A DNA stretch of 64,000 nt from Eukaryota sp. TZLM1-RC (GCA_040285825.1 JAUPSS010000003.1:3038001-3102000), one strand, 5' to 3'; positions 1-11,635 are shown, numbered from the stretch's first letter. Notes: generated from the sequence alone by a model not told the origin. A program made the numbers and translations.

Positions 1-396
1 GAATGTGATACCGGATACTATGAAATCCTTTTGCTACATATTCACTGGTAAATGACCAAATCTATAGCCATTACGACAGTAGAATGAGACTTTACCGTGG
101 TATTTTTATTATAATTGTCATATAATGTTACATCATTTAAAGTTTTTTAATAACAAAAGAAATAAATGTGTTCTATACCTACCCCATATTCCAAAGCTTC
201 AATTTCGTGTACTTCAAACCTTCCTCTGCAACCACGATACACAACAGCTCCCAAATTCAGGGAGACAATGTATCCTGAGGAAGATTACAACAGGAACCAA
301 ATTATAGAGTCTAACAAACTAACAATTGAAAATGCAAACACCGAATTATCCGTGTTTGCTGCCAATTGAGCATCTTTTATAGATTTTTGGAACTTT

Positions 397-943
397 GTGG
401 TTGTCAAACTTCGGCAAGTTTTGTTAACAATTGACTATTACAGTCTTGACATGTGGAGCATTCATGAAATGCACGCTTTTATTCATGGGCAAAAGACTGA
501 AAGTTGGTTGTTGAAAAACCTTGTTCAGCAGTATGGCAACCCAAAAGACACTTTAATACTAATGGGTGATTATGGTTAAAAAAGGTTCCAAGAATTTGAA
601 ACATCATGGATCTACTCGAGGTTGGATGGATTCAATTTCTGAAAAGAAATGAATATGCAGTATTGATGATTAATGAAGCTTTCACTTCAGCAAAATGTCC
701 CGTTTGTTTTGAAAAGGTTTCTATGTTTTTGATATTAACAAATCCCAGTTTATATAAGAGGGCAAAGACTCCAGTTACTACTTGTCATGGTTTATTAGCT
801 TGTAATAGTGAGAGTTGTAAATTCAGTAACAAAGACTCACAAGGCTTTTCATTAGAAATAACCCTGCTTGTCTGAATATGGCTGCAATTGCAGAAGCCAG
901 AATGAGTGGTAATGGAAGGCTTCAGTATCTGTGTAGTAGATAG
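397..943 (+). pseudogene. Fanzor-like (TnpB/OMEGA family) nuclease relic, Fz-A, C-terminal half
   Basis: I do not see an intact gene. Broken frames carry the C-terminal hallmarks of a Fanzor RNA-guided nuclease. In order: a short motif ILMGDYG near 560-576; the RuvC-II-like INEAFTSAKCPVCFEKV with the Glu and the first zinc CxxC at about 672-717; a second cysteine pair, LLACNSESC, at about 793-820; and after a frameshift RNNPACLNM, in the place of the RuvC-III NRDxNAxxN motif. The frame ends with TAG at 941-943. The same order and near-identical residues recur in Fz-B at 34.3-34.8 kb, which supports common origin. At least two frameshifts and one stop make it a pseudogene. The catalytic RuvC-III Asp position reads Asn. 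The N-terminal half, including RuvC-I, is decayed or outside the window; bases 1-396 hold only short uninterpretable frames. Confidence 0.6.
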
Positions 944-1069
944 TTTTTGTACTTATTTTTTTTAACTGAAATATTTATTGTAATTATTCGGCATGAAAAT
1001 TGATCATTTCGTATAAGGAATTTCCCATATTTAAAAATCTATCGCTTCTATTTGTTTAAATCTGTTCCG

Positions 1070-2035
1070 ATGTCTTCTGCAGCCAAACAACAAGTTGAGT
1101 TTTACTTCTCAGATTCCAACTTTATCAAGGACAAGTTTCTCTTATCATGTGCAGCTTCCAACCCCGAGGGATGGATACCCCTTGCCACCATCAATTCTTT
1201 CAACAGAATGAAGGCCCATGGTCTATCAGATGCTGAACTTGCCGACATCTTGGCCGATTCTGACACTGTTCAAGTCTCTGAAGATAAACTAAGTGTCCGA
1301 CGTATCCATCCTCTCCCTGAAAAAGATACCTCCAAAGAACGCTCAATCCGTGTCAAGCCTCTGCCCAGTGGCTCTACCATTGAATCTGTAACTGAAATGT
1401 TCTCCAAGTTTGGCAAGGTTCTCGCCGCTCGTCTTCGCAAGAACTTTATTAGTAACGAAAACGATGTCGCTATAGTGGAGTTTTCAACTGAAGAAGAAGC
1501 AAAGAAATGTCTAGAAAATAGTTCTGAACTTGGATTTGAAGCCCGTTTCGAAGCCTTCCCGGACTACTTGGAAAGAAAGAAGCAGAAATATGCTGACAGG
1601 AAGGCCAACCGATTAGCCGAGAAGCAGAAAGCCAAAGAAGGAAAGAAAGCATTGGTGGAAAAGGACCAAGATGATGGTGATTTGGAATATGTATCTGGAT
1701 GTGTTTTGAAGATGACAAACTTGCCTGAAACTTGCACCAGAGAGATTTTAGCAGATTTAGTTAGTCCCCATGGTAAAGTGGGATACATTGATTATTCAAA
1801 AGGAAAAACAGAAGCTTTGATCAGATTTAGCAATGTTGAAGTTGAAAATGTGGCACAGAAAGTAATGGAAAAGCTCATGGAGGATGCTGTCAAAATTGGT
1901 GAAAATTTGGTTGATTTTTCGGTTTTGGAAGGTGATGAAGAAGCTCTTTTCTATATTCAAGCTCGTGAACGTAAGGCTGAATTTAGAAAAAGTAGGAAGG
2001 GAGGAAAAGGAGATTCTAAGCGTTATAGACGTTAG
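1070..2035 (+). CDS. La-type RNA-binding protein (La/SSB homologue)
   Basis: This 321-residue protein is a genuine La homologue. La binds the UUU-OH 3' ends of new RNA polymerase III transcripts such as pre-tRNAs and protects and folds them, mainly in the nucleus. A La motif (winged helix) fills about residues 1-90: KQQVEFYFSDSNF near the start, then PLATINSFNRMK. It is followed by RRM1 (about 95-180; IRVKPLPSG, VAIVEFSTEEEA), a lysine-rich helix, and a second RRM-like domain (about 210-290; LKMTNLPE, EALIRFS), then a basic C-terminal tail rich in K/R/G. I chose the ATG at 1070; the frame extends 18 nt upstream only through a TTG codon. No intron is seen. Its length is somewhat shorter than human La (about 400). 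Upstream lies the Fanzor relic, downstream a non-LTR fragment in the opposite strand. Confidence 0.92.
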   Translation: MSSAAKQQVEFYFSDSNFIKDKFLLSCAASNPEGWIPLATINSFNRMKAHGLSDAELADILADSDTVQVSEDKLSVRRIHPLPEKDTSKERSIRVKPLPSGSTIESVTEMFSKFGKVLAARLRKNFISNENDVAIVEFSTEEEAKKCLENSSELGFEARFEAFPDYLERKKQKYADRKANRLAEKQKAKEGKKALVEKDQDDGDLEYVSGCVLKMTNLPETCTREILADLVSPHGKVGYIDYSKGKTEALIRFSNVEVENVAQKVMEKLMEDAVKIGENLVDFSVLEGDEEALFYIQARERKAEFRKSRKGGKGDSKRYRR

Positions 2036-2124
2036 AACTTTAGTATTAGTCTTTTTTAGTCTTTAATAATTAATCAATCGTCACTAAACTTTTATAATTT
2101 CTTGATTATCACAACATTATTTTG

Positions 2125-3522
2125 TTTTTCGTTTCTCAACAAAAGCTTCAATGTGATGACTTTTGCACATACCGTATAGTTGGTCTCTAACAGCTTTGTG
2201 AACAACTGAGTGATATGCATTATTGGATTTACAATTAAATAAATGATTCAGATTGACAAGCTGCCCACAACGACAAATCAAATCATTTGGCACACTGCAT
2301 GGCTACAGAAAACATCTCATCCTTAGGGCAGTTGTACATTGATGGTCATTCAACAATAAACCACAGACATTTGGAATGTGGGAAATGAGACAACTTGAGC
2401 TACTTTCCTTAAGATCAGTTGAAGAGTCAGCGAAAACGGGTTTTTTTCTTTAGCCACTCTAAAACTAACATTAAAATCCAAGTTCTCAAAAAAAAATTAA
2501 TAATTTTTTGCAATTTGGCGTATGTAGATCTCAAAAAAAAACCAAACTTCTGGTTGGAATTTCTTGAATATCGGCAGGAAAACATTTGAACCAGATGTGA
2601 GGAGAGAGGCATTCAATTTCATTCTGTAAAGAGACTCAATAATCACGTGTACAATAGACTATTCAATGTTGGTTTTCAGGAAGACGATTCCAAAATTCAA
2701 AAATGAAATTTTTGCCTCCACCAATGAATGTAGCTTTACACAAATATTTGGATTTGTGAACATCTAGGCCTCCCAATAGTGTGCTACAAAAAGTGAGACT
2801 ACGTAAAAAAGAAGAATCAATGTCAAGCATATTGGCGAAAAAAATTGTTCTTAATTCATTAACAGTTCTCCAAAACTCGAGAGATAAAGATGGTGAGGTT
2901 GATAGTAGGATATTAGTAATTTTTCCTGAATAACAAAATCTGAGAAAGTCAAATTTAAGATGTTTTTCAATATCTGAATGTGACAGAACAATGCGTTCCT
3001 CTTCAAAATTTTCCATAAGAGAGGAAAGATGATTTCGGATTTCATCAAAATTGCCTAAATAACAACCTAAAAAACGAAATCCTGATTCAAAACAGTTGAT
3101 AAAAGGATCAATTTGATTATCAATAACAGGTTCAGCAGGCTCTCCACCAACCGATCAACTTTTGGAAATATTGAGGGAAGGATCAATCTCATAATAGCAC
3201 TGTTGAACAATTCTAGCAATTGTTCTCAATGAAACAATTATTGAGATGTCATCCATATAAGCAGTTATATGAACATCTGGAAATTCTTGTTTTAGTTCAC
3301 TCATTTAAGGATGAATATCAAGGCACAAAAAGAAGGGACTTAATGGATAATTTTGTTTGACACCAGATGATGATATTAGATTGAATTCCTCATATACAAG
3401 TGTTGACTGTGTGCCATAAAAATTGTAGAAGAACGACTCAGCTTCCGGGATATGAGCTTGGAGGCAGGGTAAGATCGACGACCTCTTAACAGCATTAAAG
3501 GCGTTTTCAAAATCTAAATGTT
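2125..3522 (-). mobile_element. Non-LTR retrotransposon fragment, family A (RT to C-terminal domain), degraded
   Basis: Read on the minus strand, broken frames give a non-LTR reverse transcriptase followed by its C-terminal domain. Visible are NAFNAVKR and LISSSGVKQ (RT palm blocks), AYMDDISII (catalytic YxDD), FRFLGCYLGN, and KYLCKATFIGGGKNFIFE. The C-terminal CCHC and RLE region follows at 2125-2350 (VHKAVRDQLYGMCKS-like). Several stops and frameshifts are present. The next element (family C, plus strand) abuts at about 3522, so the 5' part is missing. The closest relative in the window is the plus-strand copy at 9187-11034. Confidence 0.8.
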
Positions 3523-4583
3523 TTTGCATTAAATGAAGAAATTTCCAAAATTGATGCAGAAAAATGGGGTCGATGTTTTCCCCAATCATTCAATGGCAAT
3601 ATTCCAGAAAAAATGTTTTAAATTTGAAGTACACTCTTCGAACATTACAGAAACGATTAACTGGACTGTATGAAAATGATCTTTATAATAATATATGCAG
3701 CTCGGCTGTTTTAAATCAAGATCTTCACTCATTGTTATTGGAAAAGGGTGTTTGTGATATTCAGTCATCAGATTCTTCACTTTTTGTAACTATTGTACCA
3801 CGAAGATTTGGATTGTGTGCCACTAATGAAGCTTTTGTAACAAAAATGAGATTAAGTTTGAATATCCCCATTAATTTATCAAAAGAAAAAAGTATTTGTA
3901 TGAATTCACCTCAACTCACTTTGCGCTATGCGCTGAATTGTTCTAAATTGATAACTTATCGTTCTTCATTACATAATGCTGTTAGAGACATTGTTTTCAA
4001 TATGGCACAAACTGCAAGAATACCGTGTATCAAAGAGCCTCTGCTGAAGGAAACACTTTCTCTGAATAATTTTGGTTCTGATGATAGAGGTGATGGATAC
4101 TGTGATTGGATTGATAATTCTGAAACTATTGTTGACTCTGTCTCATGTAATGTTGCAAATAATACTTTGGTTCACAGCAGAAAACTTAATCCTGTGAGTG
4201 CTCTTGATTTTAAAGCAAAAGAGAAACATAGAAAATATGATAAAGTTATTGAAGAGGCTAATGTCGATAGAAATACACAGCTAGTCTTTATTGCTTTCCC
4301 ATTTTCGATAAATGGAAGATTATCAGTTGAAGCAGAAACTTTTTTGAATGACTTCCAAAAAATGGTGCAAGAAAAAACAATGAAAAGATTTGATATATTT
4401 TGATGGCGTTCACGGATTCAATTTGCCATTATTAATAGATTACGACGGTTTTTCAATCAAATAAGAGAAGCTTTAGCTAGACAGCAAGCAGATCAAGATT
4501 TTGTAGAGGAAATCTTGGTTTAATGATAGTCGTCCCATTAGTATTGAGTTAATTTAATTAAGTGTGCAAATTCAATAAATACA
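3523..4583 (+). mobile_element. Non-LTR retrotransposon 3' fragment, family C (RLE domain)
   Basis: A 279-residue open frame (3564-4403) covers the region after the RT. It holds a CCHC-like stretch (CMNSPQLTLRYALNCSKL), then HNAVRDIVFNMA and DDRGDGYCDWIDN followed by IVDSV. This R-G-D then D arrangement matches restriction-like endonucleases of R2/Genie-type non-LTR elements. The 3' end reads AGTTAATTTAATTAAGTGTG and then CAATAAATA, shared with the copy ending near 63512. The start is truncated against the family A fragment. No intact RT is present here, so it cannot move by itself. Confidence 0.75.
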
Positions 4584-4592
4584 AAAAATAAT

Positions 4593-4935
4593 CTAAATTA
4601 AAAATATAATTTGAATTAAAAAAACAAATAAAGAGAGTGCCGCAGAAGATGCTCCATCAACTGTTTCAATTCCAAATTGAAAAGGACTAAAAAAATATTT
4701 AGCTTTTTTACCAATTCTACCCAACACGGCTGAAGCAAGAATACGAAATAAAGATTCCCCTATTGCAATTTGTCTTATTTTCGATTCGTTCTTTTTTAAA
4801 GCAATCAACCGTGAACTTGACGTTTCATTGGGACACTTCATTTTCAAGCTTAATATTTGATTGAAAAATGAGACCAAATCATCAATACATTCAGGACATT
4901 GGTTCATCGTTGAAGTCAGTATTGGAAATCTGAAC
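4593..4935 (-). mobile_element. Non-LTR retrotransposon fragment, N-terminal RT region
   Basis: A 104-residue minus-strand frame contains SSRLIALKK, RQIAIGESLFRILAS and FQFGIETVDGASSAAL, the first RT blocks of the same superfamily (compare RPIAVGESLSRLLAS in the 39.7 kb copy). The active-site part is missing. The truncated piece lies between a family C 3' end and the SENP gene, with its 5' side facing the SENP start codon about 170 bp away. Bases 4936-5106 appear to be the SENP promoter region; no other feature was seen there. Confidence 0.65.
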
Positions 4936-5106
4936 GCTTGAAATTTAGTTAGGGCGCACTAGTTGGGTTAGTTAGGCAGATATAGATATTTATTTTTGCT
5001 GTGTAGTTTTTTGAATCATTAAATAAAATTAATTTAAAAAAATCTGGGATAATGGTTTTATTTTATCAACCATGATTGGGAAATTCCAAGATTCAGTTAC
5101 TAGCTG

Positions 5107-6363
5107 ATGTCAACGTCGCTACCTATCATCAAACCATCACTAAAGCGAACTCAACATTCTTCACCACATGTACCTTTCTCTGAGTGTCTCTCTTCATCAA
5201 AGTATTTCAATGAAACTTCTACACACACCCCTCCGTCCATAGCCTCCACCACAACCCCCAAATCAGCTCTGACATCTTTTCTCAACAAGTCTCGTATACG
5301 TTCTTTCTGGCGTACTAAAGCCATTCCGCAGCAGAATGTTACTAATGAAGACCGCGAGCTGTTTTTCAAACAACACGTTCATTCAGTCTCCCAAGCCGAA
5401 CAATTTGACCTTTCCTTTACCAAATCCAATGACAGATTACTGCAGCAAATTCTCAACAGGAAAGAAAAAATTCAACAGGAATGGGATGAAATTCAAATAC
5501 AAACCAAGCTATTGTTTGAGCAAGCGTTGAAAGAAGAAAAAGGAAGGATCTGTAGGTCTAAAATCGACGTAACGTCTTTGACTGAGGAAGAATATCACGT
5601 TTACAATCACGCCATGAACTCTGGAAGGCGGCAACTATTGTTTAACGCGGAATTGTCTTGTTATGATTTTCTCACTCTTCATGATGGAAATTGGCTTAAT
5701 GACGAGGTGGTAAATGGTTATTTTAAATTAATTCAATTAAGATCTGAAACAGAAAATGATTTACCAAAAGTTTATTCTTTTAATTCATATTTTTATCCAA
5801 AATTACAAAAGAATTATTCATATAAAAATGTAAAAAGATGGACCAAAAAAGTTGATCTCTTCTCTTTTGACAAAATTTTGATCCCGTGTCACCTTGGCAA
5901 TCACTGGACTCTACTCGTCATTGATCTCTACTCGTCTGAGTTCCAATATTTCGACTCAATGGGTGGTTTTGGAGAAGTTGTCATTAGTAAGGTAAAGAAA
6001 TACCTTCAAGACGAGCACAAAGAACGAAAAGGGAAACCTCTCGACATTAAACAGTTTAAAACTGTTTCTCCTGGTCCAATGTGTCCCTCCCAAACTAACT
6101 GTGACGATTGTGGAGTATTTATGTCCATGTTTGCGGAGTGTAGTAGTAGAAACGAACCATTGCCCTTTAGTAGTTCTGTAACCTCCAAGAGAATGTCGTT
6201 TTTTAGAAAAAGAATGGTAGTTGAGTTGATGGTTGGACGACTGCGGAATTCTTCCAATTATGACGAGGAGCTTAAAAAGACCCTAGTAGGTCTTAATCAA
6301 TCAAGTGAAGATTCTGTCTGTGAAAGTGATTCTGATTTTAGTGATTTGGAAATTTTGGAATAG
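5107..6363 (+). CDS. Ulp1/SENP-family SUMO protease (peptidase C48)
   Basis: This 418-residue cysteine protease should process SUMO precursors and remove SUMO from conjugates. The N-terminal 180 residues are low-complexity and coiled (QQILNRKEKIQQEWDEIQ), as in other Ulp1 proteins. The C48 domain begins near residue 185 with YDFLTLHDGNWLNDEVVNGY, the substrate-binding WLND signature. Catalytic residues are visible: His266 in LGNHW, Asp283 in YFDSMGG, Gln329 in PSQTNCDD (oxyanion hole) and Cys335 in DCGVF. The C-terminus is acidic. The ATG at 5107 is the first in frame. No intron is seen. VPS41 follows tail to tail, 192 bp away. Complete, and I expect it to be active. Whether it prefers SUMO or NEDD8 cannot be read here, though the length favours the Ulp1/SENP1-2 type over the short NEDP1 type. 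Confidence 0.93.
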   Translation: MSTSLPIIKPSLKRTQHSSPHVPFSECLSSSKYFNETSTHTPPSIASTTTPKSALTSFLNKSRIRSFWRTKAIPQQNVTNEDRELFFKQHVHSVSQAEQFDLSFTKSNDRLLQQILNRKEKIQQEWDEIQIQTKLLFEQALKEEKGRICRSKIDVTSLTEEEYHVYNHAMNSGRRQLLFNAELSCYDFLTLHDGNWLNDEVVNGYFKLIQLRSETENDLPKVYSFNSYFYPKLQKNYSYKNVKRWTKKVDLFSFDKILIPCHLGNHWTLLVIDLYSSEFQYFDSMGGFGEVVISKVKKYLQDEHKERKGKPLDIKQFKTVSPGPMCPSQTNCDDCGVFMSMFAECSSRNEPLPFSSSVTSKRMSFFRKRMVVELMVGRLRNSSNYDEELKKTLVGLNQSSEDSVCESDSDFSDLEILE

Positions 6364-6555
6364 CTTTTAATTTGGGATTTGCCTTCTTTTTTGTGCTTTT
6401 TACTATTTCAGGGTTTAATGTTTCAAAAATTGTTCATATACAAATATCAGAATTTAAAAAAATTATTTAAAAGCTATTTCTTTACACTAAAATGTTTATG
6501 AATAATAAATAAATACATAATTACATACCAAAATACCTTAAAACTAGATCAAAAA

Positions 6556-9120
6556 TCACCTACTTTTGGACCCTACACAGACGGGACACCTATCTTTAAT
6601 CGACACACATGAAGAATGAACTACATGTGAACAGAAGAAAACTATAGCAGAAGAACTATTCATGATTCCGGATTGACAAACTACACATTTAGCACCTTCC
6701 TTCACTCCAACTCCAGCCATTGTAGATGTTACCAGGACCTTTGACAAAGAAAGAGAGTCAGAAGAAACAAGATCAGAACACCCTTTTGCCAGCGACACCT
6801 GAGTTTTGTAATCAGCAAATATCTTGGATAATAACAAGGGAAGACCACTTATATGCAAATCGGGAGGTATTCTCGAAATAATTCTTGAAGGGTTAATGTG
6901 AACTCCACAATAGGAAAGTAGATAACTGACAAGTTCCTGATCGACTGGAACGTTATCAATCACACAACTAATAAGGTCATCCCACAAGTCGTCTTCATTT
7001 TGGTCTAGAATGAACTCAATTGCGTACTTGACATCCCTCAATGAGTTGATGATCAATTCAAGTGCCCTCTTGGAAGAGCCCATTCTACCTAGCACAAAGA
7101 CTAATTCACGATGTAAGTTGTAACTTTCGCAGACTTCTAAGGCCTTGTTGAGAGGGTAAAACGAACTTTGTTTCAGGAAAGGAAGTAATTTTGAAGGTAA
7201 ATGTCTTGCATAAAGTTCTAATTGTAGGCCATGGTAGTCTTTTCCAATAGTAATACCACCTTTTGCCTCGAATAACGTGTGTAAATACTCAAAAAGTGCA
7301 CGTTCGCTTGATTCTAACCGGGTAACTATTTGATTGATTGATACTTGATTATTCCTGGTTGCCGTTACCAACAAATCAATCGTGCTCTTTCCATCAATCA
7401 TCCACAAATCAATCACGTGATCCATGACGTGATCATTTTGAACCCCATTTAGATCCTTAATAAGCTCAACAACCATAGGATCCTTGAGTTGAATCAGCAG
7501 AACAGAAGCCTTTGTCACATTACCTTCACGTAAGTAAAGTCTGGCCAATAGTTTCTTCAAGGTATTCAACACTTCCAGATCTGCACATTTTTTAATTCGC
7601 TTTGTCACTACTCCTTTAATTGGAGTAATATTAAATAAATGCGGTGGCCATTTTTCTAATAATTCAATAGCAGACTTACAAAATTCACTATTGCCGCTAT
7701 TAACTGAACACTCCACTAGTGAAGTGAGAACGGACTCGTAAACTTCGCTAAATAGATAAAGAGAATCACTAAATGGAAGCTCGCCTCCAACTACAACCAC
7801 GGCTTCCCCGCCAGCAGCACAAGCTCTTTCGCAAAGTGACTGCCATGACGCGATAGTTTCCTTTGACGTTAGATGGGGGTCGGGAAGTGAGTAAAGAACC
7901 TCACAACCCCCTATCCAATCCCTTCTGGCAGCCTTGCTGACGGCATAGAGGCCAGCTATACGTGAAGGGGATAAAGAACGAAGCATTGCAGAATGTTCAA
8001 TAGAGAGGGACAGTGCAACTTCGAATTCATCATTGTCGACCAACCATCTAATATGATCATCTACATCACGAGGTCTTCCAATGATGATATCCCGTGGAGA
8101 GACAAGAAACAAACATTGTTCGGTGTAATTACAGTCTGAATCTCTAAAGGCTGATACCATTGAGAAGTCCTTGGCAACATAATGTTCAAAACCAACGACT
8201 TCAAGGGCATCATTGGACACTTCATCAGTTGAATCAATTGATGTAATAATAAGTTCTGGAGGTTCACCTGGTTCATAGTGAGTGAAGAGAGCAATGAGGT
8301 TAGGTAATTCGGGATCAACATAAGGGACGATTCCACAAATGAAATTTTCAAATGAGAGTGACGAGTGGAGCTCAACCACTTTCGAGCTCGGATCATGAGG
8401 GTTGTCAAGCGAAATTGTCAAAATTTTGACTGTCCGACCAAAAGAAATCAACAACTTGCCTTCCATCCAGCAAAGAACAGTTGCACAGGCATCAGGAGGA
8501 GGTCCACGTGGACGGTCAATGTGAGTCAAGCGTTGATTAGTGGTGACGTCATAAATTTTGACCCCCATGTCATTTGCCCAGGCAACTAGATCACCATTCC
8601 AGGAAAGTGAGTGAATTGTACCTTGACCAGAGTGTAACACTGTATCTTTTGATCTAAAAAACCCTCTGGTATTAAAAACAACCTGTCCAGCCAATCCCCC
8701 CGTCAGAAAGTTACGATTGGTGCCAGTTCCAAAGTTAGGATCAAGCGTAAGTGATTTAAGGGCTCCTCGGTAAGAGAAGGTGAGTTTTTCCGACGAATGT
8801 ACAGCTCTTATGAGGACTTTACCGTCTTCACCACAGGATGCTATAAAATCTCCAGAGTTAGAGATAACGGTACAGTTAACAGGGCCGTCATGTTGAAGAA
8901 AAGGTGGAGGTAGTTGATCAGGTGTTATGGAAGACTGTCCTGAAGGATCTATAGCATTACCTACTACGTCTGTTATGTAGACAGCTCCATTACGTGTACC
9001 AAGAGCTAAGAATTTGTCATGAGCACCTAGAGCAGTTGCAAAGTCATTTTCGAAGATAAGACTGATAGACTCGCCAAGCCTCTGGTACTTGAGTTTGGGC
9101 TCAACAGGCTCGTCTGACAT
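6556..9120 (-). CDS. VPS41: VPS41, HOPS-complex subunit
   Basis: This 854-residue protein fits Vps41, the HOPS subunit that tethers late endosomes and lysosomes or vacuoles through Rab7. An N-terminal beta-propeller (about residues 15-340) has WD40-like repeats: FLALGTRNGAVYITD, FIASCGEDGKVLIRA, VAWANDMGVKIYDV. The Vps41-type segment HIDRPRGPPPDAC precedes LCWMEGKLLISFGR. An alpha-solenoid with a clathrin-heavy-chain repeat fills about 380-800. A C-terminal RING-H2-like finger (CVVCQSG, then CSHVVHSSC and CPVC) ends the protein, as in animal and plant Vps41. The start ATG at 9118-9120 leaves a normal N-terminus. No intron is seen. A family A non-LTR element is inserted 66 bp upstream of the ATG, inside what should be the promoter or 5' UTR. 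Vps39 and Vps8 share the architecture but not the propeller segment quoted. Confidence 0.88.
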   Translation of the reverse strand: MSDEPVEPKLKYQRLGESISLIFENDFATALGAHDKFLALGTRNGAVYITDVVGNAIDPSGQSSITPDQLPPPFLQHDGPVNCTVISNSGDFIASCGEDGKVLIRAVHSSEKLTFSYRGALKSLTLDPNFGTGTNRNFLTGGLAGQVVFNTRGFFRSKDTVLHSGQGTIHSLSWNGDLVAWANDMGVKIYDVTTNQRLTHIDRPRGPPPDACATVLCWMEGKLLISFGRTVKILTISLDNPHDPSSKVVELHSSLSFENFICGIVPYVDPELPNLIALFTHYEPGEPPELIITSIDSTDEVSNDALEVVGFEHYVAKDFSMVSAFRDSDCNYTEQCLFLVSPRDIIIGRPRDVDDHIRWLVDNDEFEVALSLSIEHSAMLRSLSPSRIAGLYAVSKAARRDWIGGCEVLYSLPDPHLTSKETIASWQSLCERACAAGGEAVVVVGGELPFSDSLYLFSEVYESVLTSLVECSVNSGNSEFCKSAIELLEKWPPHLFNITPIKGVVTKRIKKCADLEVLNTLKKLLARLYLREGNVTKASVLLIQLKDPMVVELIKDLNGVQNDHVMDHVIDLWMIDGKSTIDLLVTATRNNQVSINQIVTRLESSERALFEYLHTLFEAKGGITIGKDYHGLQLELYARHLPSKLLPFLKQSSFYPLNKALEVCESYNLHRELVFVLGRMGSSKRALELIINSLRDVKYAIEFILDQNEDDLWDDLISCVIDNVPVDQELVSYLLSYCGVHINPSRIISRIPPDLHISGLPLLLSKIFADYKTQVSLAKGCSDLVSSDSLSLSKVLVTSTMAGVGVKEGAKCVVCQSGIMNSSSAIVFFCSHVVHSSCVSIKDRCPVCVGSKSR

Positions 9121-9186
9121 CAGCTACAGAGTTGATTGGTGAGGAATTGATGACGGATTGAACTTAAGATTCAACATTCTCATTTT

Positions 9187-11034
9187 ATGGAAAATCATCC
9201 ACATTGGTCTATGAAAACTTTGACCTGCTTTCGTCTTCAGGTGTTAAACAAGGTGATCCACTTGGTCCTTTTTTCTTTTGTCTGGCAATTCATCCATTAA
9301 TGTGCGAATTGAAAGAAAAATTCCCAGAAATAGATATTGTAGCATATATGGATGACATTTCTGTAATTGCTCCTATTACAATTCTGAAACAAATAGCAAC
9401 TTTTATTCAACAGCGTTATGAAGATATTGGTCTCTCATTGAATATCTCCAAATGTTTGATTATTGGCCATGAAGCAATTGATTTTTTCATTAATGGTGTC
9501 ATTGTCCCCTTTATCAATTATGATCAGTCTGGTTTTCGTTTTTTGGGTTGTTATCTCGGAAATATTGATGAAGTCAAAGGCCAACTTTCGACTCTGTTGA
9601 CTCATTCTGGAAATGAATTAGAATCAATAGAAAATTTTAAATATTGAAAAACATTTAAAATTCTTTTTCCTAAAAATTTGTTATTCGGGAAAATTTTCTC
9701 ATATTTTGAGATCAACTTCACCATCAATTTCTTTGGAATTTTGTCCAATTTTCAATGAACAAAGAACCATTTTTTTAGCAAAATTATTGGAAATTGATGC
9801 ATTTCAGTTACGAAGCCACATTTTTTGTGGTACAAATTTTGGTGGTTTTGATTTTCATAAATCAAGCTACCTTTGTAAAGCTGCCTTTATTGGAGGTGGT
9901 AAAAATTTTATTTATGAATGAATCGCTTTCCAGAAAAAATTGATCTCATTGAAAATTGTGACAGCTCATATTTTATTTTTTTGCAACAGGAAATTGAAAC
10001 TCTTTCACCCAATATTATGGTCTAAATGTTTCCCCTCTGATATTGTGAAACTCCTCCAAGAAGCTTGCTCTCCTTACCACTGACTTTTGCAAAATTGCAG
10101 AAAAAAATCTTGAAAGTTTTAGAAAAGTTGTATAATACTGTACGTCTTAGCTTGGCTAAAGAAAAAAATCCCGTTTTTGCAAACTTTTTGATTGATCTTA
10201 AAGACAGTTGCTCAAGTTGCCTAATCTCCCAAATTCCCAATATTTATGGCCTTCTACTTAATGATCACCAATGGACCACTGCAATGAGAATGAGATGTTT
10301 TCTATGGCCTTGTTCATTACCAAATGATTTAATTTGTCGCTGCAAGAGTGTTGTTACGCTTTCCCATATTTAAACTGTAAGTATTTTATAACTTATCGCT
10401 CAATTGTTCATGACTCAGTTCGTGATCAATTATATGCCATGTGCAAAAGTTTCAATATAGAGGCATTGATTGAGCCACTAGTACGTAAGCTGTCTTCAGA
10501 TCAAACTGATGATTCCTTTGGTAAAAGAAGGGCAGATTTAGTAGCCTCAGGGATCGATGGTGTTCTCAATGTTGTAGATGTTGTCTCAGATGTTTGCAAA
10601 AATTCTGCTGCTCGTTTAGTGTATTCCGCTGATTCGCCGTTATCTAACGCCGAAAAAAAGAAGATAAAAAATATGAAGAACCTTTGGCACAGTTAGGTAG
10701 AGTGGAACATGTGAAATATCAGTTTGTGCCGTTTGCAATTTCTCTTTTTGGCAATATTGGACCTTCAGGGTTGCACTTTTTTGAAAATTTTAAAAAAGTG
10801 TTACTGAATAGGTCTGGTAAAACAATGAACTCCACTTTCTGGTTAAATAGAATTATTTTTTGCATTTTCAAGTCTATTCCAACAATGAATTCAAATGCAC
10901 TTTTAGCTATTGGTGTAGAATATGAACGTAATGCTGTGAGTAGGTTCAGTAATAGTGACGCTTGTTTGGAGGATATAGAATTCTAGATGGGTTTTTTTAT
11001 CTCAATAAATATTCCAGTTTTAAAAAAAACAAAA
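9187..11034 (+). mobile_element. 5'-truncated non-LTR retrotransposon, family A, with 14-bp target-site duplication
   Basis: Broken frames run from RT (SSSGVKQGDPLGPFFFCLAI; catalytic AYMDDIS near 9340-9360) through FRFLGCYLGN and CKAAFIGGGKNF to the CCHC region and the RLE (KRRADLVASGIDG, then VVDVVSD, 10530-10590). It ends with ATCTCAATAAATATTCCAG and an A-rich tail. The 14-bp repeat AACATTCTCATTTT occurs at 9173-9186 and 11035-11048 and marks the insertion exactly. Several stops and frameshifts show it is inactive. The endonuclease lies after the RT in the RLE layout; no APE endonuclease is seen. Bases 11049-11635, downstream, hold no gene or repeat that I can recognise. Confidence 0.85.
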
Positions 11035-11635
11035 AACATTCTCATTTTGGGATTCCGAAAATAATCTTTATGACAAAAGTCCGAATCAATTGCAATAATT
11101 CAAGAATTAAGTCGTAATTCAAGAATTTTATTGTAAAGAATTCTGTGTTAGAGAGCAATTGCAAGACCGACTACTGGAATTCCAAATTTCGCAATTTCTG
11201 GAATAAAGGAATTGAAATGTATAGATTGAACCATCCCATTTGGGAGAAAGTCTTTGTTAACCACCTCAATTTATCACCTTTTGTCACATTTAGGTTGTAC
11301 AATTGAACGCTAGATCCATTATAGTTGAAAAAATACTTGAGTATTGACCAAATTAGCGTTTTTTTGTCTTGGTTGCAGCTGAAAAGGTTGTTCAGCGAGA
11401 ATTTTTATTAATATTGTCGAAACAACTTTGTGCTAGGCAAATGGTTTAATTTTTCCGAATTAAATCGTGTTTAAATAAACAGTTATAAATTCTAGAGTAA
11501 AAGGAAATATTCTAAAATTTGATCTTCTTTTTTAAATGGAGGTGAAATACATCGCATTTATTTTACGAATATATTGTTATCAATCCTAACTGAATCAACT
11601 GAAGATCGGCGGTATTCTTCTTCTTCTAATGTGTG

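Noticed and set aside
1052-1069. Longer N-terminus for La starting at 1052.
   Set aside because: It would start at TTG; the ATG at 1070 gives the normal short N-terminus before the La motif.
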